Of a stretch of DNA of 8,272 nucleotides, positions 1 to 7,100 are shown one piece after another. Source of the stretch: SFTJ01 sp051871555 (lineage in GTDB: Bacteria; Bacteroidota; Bacteroidia; Bacteroidales; Muribaculaceae); NCBI GenBank assembly GCA_051871555.1, contig JBJECZ010000073.1:1-8272 (forward strand), in the 5' to 3' direction. The translations under genes and the position numbers were made by a program. The first letter of the stretch is position 1. Each line of letters starts with the position of its first letter. The notes under the pieces were generated by a model, which saw only the letters and a list, made by a program, of their open reading frames with translations, was not told where the DNA came from and did no database searches.

Positions 1-416
1 ACCTGCGAAAATAGGCTGCGCTCGGCATAACGCTCAAGCTCTCGCTTGGCGATTCTGCTCTCGCTGGCGCTATCTTTGCAGTAAACCTGCGAAAATAGGC
101 TGCGCTCGGCATAACGCTCAAGCTCTCGCTTGGCGATTCTGCTCTCGCTGGCGCTATCTTTGCAGTAAACCTGCGAAAATAGGCTGCGCTCGGCATAACG
201 CTCAAGCTCTCGCTTGGCGATTCTGCTCTCGCTGGCGCTATCTTTGCAGTAAACCTGCGAAAATAGGCTGCGCTCGGCATAACGCTCAAGCCTTCGCTTG
301 GCGATTCTGCTCTCGCTGGCGCTATCTTTGCAGTAAACCTGCGAAAATAGGCTGCGCTCGGCATAACGCTCAAGCCCTCGCTTGGCGATTCTGCTCTCGC
401 TGGCACTATCTTTGCA
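1..416. repeat. Tandem array of five 84-bp palindromic repeats carrying -7 promoter boxes
   Basis: Five head-to-tail copies start at 1, 85, 169, 253 and 337. Copies 1-3 are identical; copy 4 differs at two adjacent bases (unit positions 40-41); copy 5 differs at position 40 and at position 69, and lacks the last four bases. The first copy abuts the window edge, so the array may continue outside. Each unit is an imperfect palindrome: CTGCGAAAATAG at unit positions 3-14 faces CTATCTTTGCAG at 70-81 (10 of 12 pair, plus one G-T wobble), and at the centre CAAGC and GCTTG flank a 4-base loop. The right arm contains TATCTTTG, an exact Bacteroidetes -7 box on the plus strand; the left arm read on the minus strand gives TATTTTCG, one base off. 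From memory, similar palindromes are scattered between genes in Bacteroidales genomes; that is recollection, not a search result. Confidence 0.97.
407..414 (+). promoter_or_regulatory. -7 box in the last repeat, likely tcdA promoter
   Basis: TATCTTTG matches the Bacteroidetes -7 consensus TAnnTTTG exactly. A start site about 5-7 bases downstream would give a leader of about 30 bases before the GTG at 452. The -33 element is poor: the nearest candidate is TTGG about 21 bases upstream. The four upstream repeats carry the same box, so there may be several stacked start sites. Confidence 0.55.
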
Positions 417-451
417 AAATAGGAATATATCAAAAAAAGGAATTTAGACAG

Positions 452-1252
452 GTGGACGAGAAAACCGTAAGCAAAGAAGATGCCATATACAACCGCAGCG
501 AGCGACTGCTGGGCAGGGATATGGTGGAAGCGATGCACGCATGCCGAGTGATTGTGTTCGGCGTTGGCGGCGTTGGCAGCTGGTGCGCCGAAGGATTGGT
601 GCGCTCGGGCGTGACCCACATCACCATTGTTGACAGCGACACGGTGTGCATCACCAACATCAACCGACAGCTTATGGCTACGAGCGAGAACATTGGCGCC
701 GTTAAGGTGGATGAGCTGAAGCGCAGGTTGCTTGCCATCAATCCGCAAGCCGAAGTGATTGCCATAAACGGCGTTTACAACGAGCAGACGTCGGCAGAGT
801 TTGCGCTCGACACCTACGACTATGTGATTGACTGCATCGACAGCCTGAAGGACAAGGCCAGCCTGCTGGTGAATGCCAGCCGAAGCGGTGCACGGGTGTA
901 CTCGTCGATGGGCGCGGCTCTGAAGCTCGACCCCACGAAGGTGGCAGTGGCAGAGTTTTGGAAGGTGAAAGGCTGTCCGCTTGCCCGAGCGTTGCGCAAG
1001 AAGTTTAAAGCCAGCGGCGTGTATCCGCGAGGCAAGGTGATGTGCGTCTACAGCGACGAACTGCTTGAAAACCGCGGGTGCAGCATGGAGTGCGAGCAGT
1101 GCCCCACACGATGCCCGAAAGCCGATGCTGAAGACGCCGACGCCGGGTTTGTGAAAGGGCAGGTTAACGGTTCGCTTGTGCATATCACTGCAATCTTTGG
1201 CTTTCATCTGTCGGGGATGGTGATTATGGATTTGAAAAAAAGATTGAAATAA
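452..1252 (+). CDS. tcdA: tRNA threonylcarbamoyladenosine dehydratase (TcdA/CsdL, E1-like family)
   Basis: 266-residue cytosolic enzyme of the ThiF/MoeB/E1 superfamily; family members use ATP to dehydrate t6A at position 37 of ANN-decoding tRNAs to the cyclic ct6A form. Visible motifs: the nucleotide-binding GVGGVG (37-42), the acidic DSD (61-63), NINRQ (69-73), the lysine of GAVK (85) and DCID (127-130). GAALKLDPTK (154-163) and the PLARALRKKF stretch (176-185) follow the family pattern, as does the length (E. coli TcdA is about 268). The GTG start is chosen because the conserved SERLLGRD lies upstream of the first in-frame ATG (521), an AAAGGA lies about ten bases before it, and no ATG, GTG or TTG precedes it in the open frame back to the window edge. 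Odd: a cluster C210-x3-C214-x2-C217-x3-C221, plus C198, in the C-terminal region, not present in the E. coli protein as I recall it. Family assignment is firm. Confidence 0.93.
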   Translation: MDEKTVSKEDAIYNRSERLLGRDMVEAMHACRVIVFGVGGVGSWCAEGLVRSGVTHITIVDSDTVCITNINRQLMATSENIGAVKVDELKRRLLAINPQAEVIAINGVYNEQTSAEFALDTYDYVIDCIDSLKDKASLLVNASRSGARVYSSMGAALKLDPTKVAVAEFWKVKGCPLARALRKKFKASGVYPRGKVMCVYSDELLENRGCSMECEQCPTRCPKADAEDADAGFVKGQVNGSLVHITAIFGFHLSGMVIMDLKKRLK

Positions 1253-1253
1253 A

Positions 1254-1299
1254 CCGCATTTGGTGGTCGAAAACGGCGCATTAGTATTCAAAAATGCGG
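1254..1299 (+). terminator. Weak inverted repeat after tcdA
   Basis: CCGCATT (1254-1260) and AATGCGG (1293-1299) are perfect 7-base complements directly after the tcdA stop, but the loop is over 30 bases and no T tract follows. It may be a poor terminator or chance. Confidence 0.2.
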
Positions 1300-1336
1300 C
1301 AATGGCAAATGGTTTGGCAAAAAGCAGTTAAACTTA

Positions 1337-1356
1337 TTGGACCGGCTAAGGTCAAA
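1337..1356. promoter_or_regulatory. Operator-like palindrome upstream of the OmpA-like lipoprotein
   Basis: TTGGACC and GGTCAAA form inverted arms (6 of 7 matching) around a 6-base centre, about 45 bases before the ATG at 1401. No convincing TAnnTTTG box is visible in the 1253-1400 gap, so this gene's promoter is unassigned. The palindrome could be a regulator site; nothing in the window identifies a regulator. Confidence 0.2.
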
Positions 1357-1400
1357 ACTAACAAAAGAAGAGAAAAATAAAGACGGAAAGGGAATTGACG

Positions 1401-2102
1401 ATGAAGACTTTATTTAGAAATATCGTAATAGCATTGGCATGCACATCGATGATGACAAGTTGCGCAATGTGGAACAACGAGACAAACGGAGCAGTGTTAG
1501 GTGGACTTGGTGGCGCATTGCTTGGCGGTGCATTAGGCGAAGCACTTGGCGGACATCACGGCAGCCACATTGGCTCGGAAGTGGGAGCGATAATCGGTTC
1601 GCAGGCAGGCGCAGCAGCCGGACGTGAGCAAGACCGCAGAGAAGCCTACGAATATTACTACGGCAACTCGGGCAGCACATCGAACCGCAACGATGGCTAT
1701 TACAGCGACTACTCGGAAAACTATCAAAGCCAAAACAGCTACTACGACGAAGAATCGGGACTGACCTACGTGAGAATGAACAGCGACGGCGACATCACCT
1801 TTGAATCGGGCAGCAGCCAGTTGGGCTACAGCACCACAAACGCGCTGAACGCCATAGTGAAGAAGCTGAAGAAATGCAACAACGACATATATCTTTACGG
1901 CAGCACCGACTCGCGCGAACGTAATGCCAAGCAGCTGTCGAAGTCGAGAGCCAACGCCGTAGCTAATTATCTGATAAGCAAAGGCGTGAACCAACGCCGC
2001 ATCCACATAGTGGCTTTGGGCAGCGACAGCCCCATAGGCAACAACAACACCGAGCGAGGCCGTCAGTTGAACCGCAGCGTAGAGGTGTTTATTGTGAAAT
2101 AA
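1401..2102 (+). CDS. OmpA-family lipoprotein with glycine-zipper segment
   Basis: 233-residue envelope lipoprotein. A signal sequence (K2, R6, then a hydrophobic stretch) ends in the lipobox MTSC, with C21 as the predicted lipidated residue. Residues about 30-74 are a Gly/Ala-rich glycine zipper with GxxxG-type spacing (GGLGGALLGGALGEALGG), which can pack as paired membrane or oligomerising helices. A Tyr/Ser/Asn-rich linker (about 83-118) follows, then an OmpA C-terminal domain (about 130-233). The motif TDSRERNAKQLSKSRANAV (169-187) holds D170 and R183, matching the Asp/Arg pair that binds diaminopimelate in E. coli OmpA, and NTERGRQLNRSVEV (216-229) is the usual end motif. Expected role: non-covalent anchoring of the outer membrane to peptidoglycan. 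ATG 1401 is preferred over an in-frame TTG at 1395 because GGAAAGGG lies about nine bases upstream and it gives a normal signal peptide. It appears to form its own transcription unit, closed by the hairpin at 2128. Confidence 0.92.
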   Translation: MKTLFRNIVIALACTSMMTSCAMWNNETNGAVLGGLGGALLGGALGEALGGHHGSHIGSEVGAIIGSQAGAAAGREQDRREAYEYYYGNSGSTSNRNDGYYSDYSENYQSQNSYYDEESGLTYVRMNSDGDITFESGSSQLGYSTTNALNAIVKKLKKCNNDIYLYGSTDSRERNAKQLSKSRANAVANYLISKGVNQRRIHIVALGSDSPIGNNNTERGRQLNRSVEVFIVK

Positions 2103-2127
2103 ATATGAATTTATATAATGTATGGGC

Positions 2128-2150
2128 AGAGCCGGCGATGTGTCGGCTCT
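2128..2150 (+). terminator. Hairpin terminator after the OmpA-like lipoprotein
   Basis: AGAGCCGGC (2128-2136) pairs with GTCGGCTCT (2142-2150): nine pairs including one G-U, with a 5-base GATGT loop. It is followed by TATTTGTG, a modest U-rich tail. It lies 25 bases past the stop codon, before the promoter of the next gene. Confidence 0.7.
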
Positions 2151-2166
2151 TATTTGTGCGGCGAAA

Positions 2167-2198
2167 TTTGTTGCGGAAGCGAATTTTTTGTACTTTTA
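2167..2198 (+). promoter_or_regulatory. Bacteroidetes-type promoter of the amidase gene
   Basis: TTTG at 2167-2170 is followed after 20 bases by TACTTTTA at 2191-2198, which fits TAnnTTTG except for the final base. The spacing is typical. The predicted start site (about 2203-2205) is almost at the ATG (2207), so the mRNA would be leaderless or nearly so. Confidence 0.55.
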
Positions 2199-2206
2199 CT
2201 GATGTT

Positions 2207-3388
2207 ATGAAAAAATTGTTAGCTATACTTGCAGCCGGGGCGTTGGTGACGCTGCCGGCGGCATCGAAAGGCCTTGAAGGCAAAGTGATTTATGTGAACG
2301 CCGGACACGGCGGATGGACCACAGGCGACCGTCCGACGCCGACCATCAACTACGAGTATATGGACACGCTGGGCTTCTTTGAGTCGAAAACCAATTTGTG
2401 GAAAGCCCTTGAGTTGCAGAAAAAGCTTGAAGCCGACGGGGCAAAGGTGATAATGAGCCGCACTCGCAACGGCATTGTCACCCGCGAACTGATTGAGCGA
2501 GGCATAAGAAACGAAAACTCGCCACACGGCACTATGGAAGGCGCAGCCACCAACCGCGACCGAGCCGAAATGGATGCCGACGAAAACGGGCAGCAGCAGA
2601 TTGTGGGATTGGAGCGTATTGCTTGCCAGGTGGATTCGCTGCGTCCCGACTATTTCATTTCGCTGCACAGCAACGCCCACAAACGCGGTAGCACGGTGAA
2701 TTACCTTGTGATTCTGTTCCGTGGCGAAACCGGTAAGGCATATCAAGAAGGCAGCGACGAAATGGCACGCGTGGCATATCCTTACATCTGGGATAACCCG
2801 TTGAGCTATTGGAGCAGTTATTCGCCCGAGAAACCGCTGGTGGTGGGCGACATCACATTCATGGGCGGCACACCTCCCGGAAAGCCTAACCGCATAGGCG
2901 TAAACGGCTACTATGCCGTGCTGAAGCATCGAGTGCCGGGCTATTTGGTGGAAGGCTCGTTTCACACCTACGACCCCGAGCGCCAGCGCCTGCTCAACCG
3001 TGACTATTGCCGCATGGAAGGCGTGCGCTACTATCGCGGCATCAGAGCCTACTATAAAGGCAAGCCCGAAAAAACCGGTTATATAGTTGGCGCTGTGAAA
3101 GATGAGTCGGAAAAGATGAACCATCCGCGCTTCAGTTACAAGGAAGGCACCGATGACCAGTGGAAACCCATCAACCATGCGATGGTGTATCTCACCGACA
3201 TGAAGGGCCGTCCGTTGCGTGCCTATTGCACCGACCAGGATTGGAACGGCGTGTTTGTGTTCGACAACCTGAAGCCCGGCAAGTATAAGTTGCGCTACGA
3301 GGCTTACGGCTATGTAACCAAAACCGAAACGGTGAAGGTGACAGCCGACAAGACCACATATTTGCTGCCAAAACTAACGAAGAAATAG
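2207..3388 (+). CDS. Exported N-acetylmuramoyl-L-alanine amidase (Amidase_3) with C-terminal carboxypeptidase-regulatory-like domain
   Basis: 393-residue zinc amidase predicted to cut the bond between N-acetylmuramic acid and L-Ala of peptidoglycan in the periplasm. The signal peptide is MKKLLAILAAGALVTLPAAS, without a lipobox cysteine. The catalytic domain starts at once: VNAGHGG (H34), E59 in GFFESKTN, H154 in DYFISLHSNAH, and the catalytic Glu E249 in YLVEGSFHTY, i.e. the complete His-Glu-His zinc site plus general acid/base. Gaps between these residues (about 25, 95 and 95) are longer than in compact members such as CwlV. Residues about 291-385 resemble a carboxypeptidase-regulatory-like beta-sandwich: IVGAVKD, NHAMVYLTD, NGVFVFDNLKPGKYKLRYEA and a GY turn. 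It may bind wall or protein partners. ATG 2207 is chosen over an upstream in-frame ATG at 2105 because it starts the signal peptide and follows the promoter; the extra 34 codons would run through the terminator. It is followed after 18 bp by the HD-domain gene, probably co-transcribed. Confidence 0.9.
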   Translation: MKKLLAILAAGALVTLPAASKGLEGKVIYVNAGHGGWTTGDRPTPTINYEYMDTLGFFESKTNLWKALELQKKLEADGAKVIMSRTRNGIVTRELIERGIRNENSPHGTMEGAATNRDRAEMDADENGQQQIVGLERIACQVDSLRPDYFISLHSNAHKRGSTVNYLVILFRGETGKAYQEGSDEMARVAYPYIWDNPLSYWSSYSPEKPLVVGDITFMGGTPPGKPNRIGVNGYYAVLKHRVPGYLVEGSFHTYDPERQRLLNRDYCRMEGVRYYRGIRAYYKGKPEKTGYIVGAVKDESEKMNHPRFSYKEGTDDQWKPINHAMVYLTDMKGRPLRAYCTDQDWNGVFVFDNLKPGKYKLRYEAYGYVTKTETVKVTADKTTYLLPKLTKK

Positions 3389-3406
3389 AATACAAGAAAT
3401 ATAGAT

Positions 3407-4039
3407 ATGGAAATTGACGTAAAAGCAAATAAAGAGGAGTTTATAGAACTGCTCCGCAGCACCGAGCGCGAAGGCGTTGACGACGTGATTGAAGAACTTG
3501 AAGCGCTTGGTTTCTTCACTGCGCCTGCATCGTGCTCGCAGCACCTCAACACCGAGGGCGGGCTTGTGGAGCACTCGCTGAATGTGTGCAAAGTGGGGCT
3601 TATGTTGCGCAAACAGATGAACGAACTCGAGCCGGGATTGGAAAACGAAGTGCCTGAGGACCGTGTGAAAATAGCTTGCCTGCTGCACGACGTGTGCAAG
3701 TCGGACATTTACTTTCGCACCGTGAAGAAGCGCAAAACCAGCATCGGCACGTGGGAAGACTGCGAAGGATATAAAATCAGTTATAAGAATTTCCCGATGG
3801 GACACGGCGAGAAGTCGGTGATAATGCTCATTGGCATGGGTTTGGCGATGTACGACGACGAGATGCTTGCCATTCGTTGGCACATGGGCGCTTGGGACTT
3901 GCCAATGCAAAGCTCCGAGGCATGCAAGAACATCGACGTGGCGCGCAAGCAGTATCCGCTGTGCACCCTTGTGCAGTGTGCCGACACACTGGCAGCCGGC
4001 ATTATGGAGCGTAAGGGCGAGAATCTTGATGACCTGTAA
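3407..4039 (+). CDS. HD-domain phosphohydrolase, substrate unknown
   Basis: 210-residue soluble protein with no signal peptide or membrane helix. It has the ordered ligand set of an HD-superfamily hydrolase: H56 (GGLVEHSLNV), the HD doublet H94-D95 (CLLHDVCKSD), H133 (MGHGEKSV), H159 (RWHMGAWD) and D193 (QCADTLAAGI). Extra histidines between the doublet and the last Asp suggest a two-metal site, as in HD phosphodiesterases and YhaM-type nucleases. A substrate cannot be read from the sequence; nucleotides or RNA ends are possible. The N-terminal 35 residues are acidic and probably helical. It starts 18 bp after the amidase stop with no promoter in between, so it is likely the second gene of that operon, ending at the hairpin at 4063. 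No strong Shine-Dalgarno sequence precedes the ATG. Confidence 0.85.
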   Translation: MEIDVKANKEEFIELLRSTEREGVDDVIEELEALGFFTAPASCSQHLNTEGGLVEHSLNVCKVGLMLRKQMNELEPGLENEVPEDRVKIACLLHDVCKSDIYFRTVKKRKTSIGTWEDCEGYKISYKNFPMGHGEKSVIMLIGMGLAMYDDEMLAIRWHMGAWDLPMQSSEACKNIDVARKQYPLCTLVQCADTLAAGIMERKGENLDDL

Positions 4040-4062
4040 ACTCCGGTTTTTTTATATTGAAA

Positions 4063-4094
4063 ATGGGCTGAAACCATTCGCGGTTTCAGCCCAT
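4063..4094. terminator. Bidirectional terminator hairpin between convergent genes
   Basis: ATGGGCTGAAACC (4063-4075) and GGTTTCAGCCCAT (4082-4094) are perfect 13-base complements around the loop ATTCGC. It sits in the 82-bp gap between the convergent HD-domain and beta-galactosidase genes. The flanks are A/T-rich on both sides (AATATTTATG on plus; TTTTCAATATAAAAA on minus), fitting termination in both directions. Confidence 0.78.
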
Positions 4095-4121
4095 AATATT
4101 TATGTCAATATCACATCGGAG

Positions 4122-7100
4122 TTATCGCAGAGGCGAGATGAGGAATGTGAATGAGCGGTCCTTGTAGTGGAGCAGGTATTCATCCAATGGCACATGACCC
4201 CAGCTTGTGACGCAACCCAGACCCATGTGCTCGCTGTCGATGAGCAGGTTGGTGTAGTCAATCGGTTCAACTTCGGGGAAGTGAGCGTTACGCTTTTCGT
4301 CGCCTTCGTCGAGCGATTCAATAGAGTAGTGAAGCGCCGAAGCATAGAACGGAGCGTCGGCAACAATCATGATGCCTTTGCCGCCCTTGTTGGTTTGCTT
4401 CCACCAGCGCATGTCGCTCTTTGTTCCGGTTTCTTGCGGACGGATGTAAGGATAAGCCTGTTCGTCGGCAGTTTGGTTGTAGATGCCAAGGAAAGTGGAG
4501 TTTTTGCGGTCGATGTAGTTTTCGATAGGCCCGCGGCCATAGAAGTGGCTGTATTCCATCTTAGCAGGCATAGGCAATTGCATGCCAAAGCGATACATGT
4601 CGGGTACTTTTGCGCCCTCGGTGGTGTGCATGGCTTGAGTAACCTTAATCTCGCCCTTGCCGTTGATAGCATAGGTGAGAGTGAGGGTAGCGTTCACTTC
4701 AGGCATCTCGTAGTTTGCAGTGACGTTTACAATTCCGTTTGCAGCTTCAGCCTTGAGCTTCTCGGTGAGCTTGATTGTTGGGTTCTTCCACACCTTGTAG
4801 CGCTTTTGCAGACCAGCGCCGTAGTCGTTGTCGGTGCCGGCACGCCAGAAGTTAGGAGTGAGTTGGTGTCCATCTTCCAAGATGTTGCGACCTGCCACGT
4901 TGTAAACAGTGAGGTAGCCGTTGGCGCGAGAGAATTCGATGTTGAAATCGGCACCCTTGATGATGAGGTAGTTCCAGTCGTTTTCGATGAGTTCGGGAGC
5001 TTCGCCACGGGCAACAAGTTCAACCGGTTGCGGCTTGTAGGCTTGCACGGTGTGTTGCTGACGTGCAATCACTTGACCGGCGCTGATGAGTTGGGCAGCG
5101 TTTTTCTGCACGAACTCGATGTTGAGCAGCACTTCCTTGCACTTGCACACTTTGCTGAGGTCGTAAGGCAGAGTGAATTCAGCCTTGGCTTGCGGAGCCA
5201 CCTTGAGGTTGTCGATGATGCCCGACTGAATTGCTTCGCCGCCAGCCATCAATGTCCATTGCATGCGGTAGTTAGAGAGGTCGACGAAGAAGTTTTCGTT
5301 GTATACCGAAATCTTGCCAGCCTTCAGGTCGACTGGAGTCGTCCAGATGTTTTGGTAGATGTAGCCCACCTCGTCCATGTGAGGGTTAGGCACGCGGTCG
5401 GGGCTAATCAAACCGTTGTCGTTGAAGTTGCCGTCGGAACCATCGTAAGGGTTATAGTCGCCGCCGTATTTGTAGATTTCAACGCCGTTCTTGCCTTTTC
5501 CGCGAAGACTTTGGTCAACAAAGTCCCAAATGAAACCGCCTTGATACTTAGGATATTTGCGAACAAGGTCCCAGTATTCTTTGAAACCGCCTTGCGAGTT
5601 ACCCATTGCGTGAGCATATTCGCATTGAATGAGAGGGCGAGTCTTGGTGTCGTCCTCGCAGTAGTTTTTGCAAGAATTGTAGTCGTAGTACATTGGGCAG
5701 AAAATGTCGGTGTGAGGGTCCATTTCGGCGCGCTCATATTGAGTAGCGCGGCTTGGGTCCTCAGCCTTCACCCAATCGTAGCAAGCCTTGAAGTTGTCGC
5801 CGAAACCGGCTTCGTTGCCCAGCGACCAGAAGATGATTGACGGGTGGTTGAAGCTGCGTTGCACTTGACGCATATTGCGTTCGAGGTGAGCCTTTTTGAA
5901 CGAAGCGTTTTGTGCAAGAGTTTCCTTACCGTAGCCCATACCGTGCGATTCAACGTTAGCTTCTGCAACGAGATAGATGCCATAGCGGTCGCAAAGCTCA
6001 TACCACTGGTTGTCGTCGGGGTAGTGGCATGTGCGCACTGCGTTGATGTTGTATTTCTTCATGATTTGGATGTCCTGAATCATGCGTTCGCGAGTGACGT
6101 AGTAACCGCCGTCAGGGTCCATTTCGTGACGGTCAGCGCCCTTAAACAACACTGGCTGGCCGTTAACGAGAATCTGCGAGTTTTTCAGCTCAATCTTGCG
6201 GAAACCTACTTTCACAGGAATCACTTCAACCACGCTGTTGCCGTTTTTTACGGTGAAAGTGGCAGTGTATAGGTAAGGCGATTCGGCGCTCCACTTGTGA
6301 GGATTGTTAACACTGAGCGAGTGAGTTCCATTGCCGCAGTTTTGCAGCGAAGCCACTTGCTTGCCGGTGCAGTCGGTGAGAGCAACGTCCACTTTGGCAG
6401 CGCCGGTGGTGGAGAGTTCAATCTTAAGCGAACCGTTGCGATAGTCGGCGTCGAGGTCAGGAGTGATGCGCACATCGTCGAGTTTCACGCGCTTGTTGCG
6501 GGTGTAGAGGTAGCAGTCGCGAGCAACACCCGAAAGACGCCAGAAGTCTTGGTCCTCGAGGTACGAGCCGTCGCACCAGCGGAACGATTGAAACGCAATC
6601 AGGTTTTTGCCAGGTTTAAGGTAAGGAGTAAGGTCGAATTCGGCTTCGAGTTTGCTGTCCTCGCTATATCCCACAAATTTGCCGTTCACCCAAAGGTAGA
6701 TATTTGAAGTAACCGAGCCAAAGTGAGCAATGATTTGCTTGCCAGCCCATCCTTCGGGGATGGTGATAGTGCGGCGATAGCTGCCCACGTGGTTGTTTTG
6801 TGTAGGCACCATTGGAGGATTGCTGCGGAATTGGTTGCACCAAGCATATCCTACGTTTTTATAAACGGGGTCGCCGTAGCCGTTAAGTTCCCAGATTCCT
6901 GGCACAGGCATGGTAGCCCATCCCTTGTCGTTGAAATCAACGCGGTAGAAATCGGTTGGACGCATATCGCAGTCCTTCACCCAATTGAATTTCCAAATGC
7001 CGTTGAGCGACAAAAAGTTTTCGGATTTCTCGCGGATTCCGGCTTCGGCTTTTTGTGCATTTTCGTAGGCGAAATAGTTGGTGTGCATTGGCAACCTGTT

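Noticed and set aside
1..416. CRISPR array
   Set aside because: There are no variable spacers: the whole 84-bp unit repeats, with only a few point changes, and no cas gene is nearby.
1..416. Insertion sequence or MITE with CTGC terminal repeats
   Set aside because: The arms do look like terminal repeats, but no transposase and no convincing target duplication are seen; the copies are in direct tandem with a constant TAAAC between them.
2105..2206. Upstream start for the amidase giving 34 extra residues
   Set aside because: The extension reads through the terminator and promoter and would bury the signal peptide.
2219..3178. 319-codon minus-strand open frame opposite the amidase
   Set aside because: Shadow of a gene with complete catalytic motifs; the translation is His/Ala/Val-rich and shows no domain.
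4167..5840. Long plus-strand open frame of 557 codons antisense to the beta-galactosidase
   Set aside because: It lies wholly opposite a confidently identified GH2 gene, its translation has no recognisable motif, and its Val/Phe-rich composition is that of a codon shadow.
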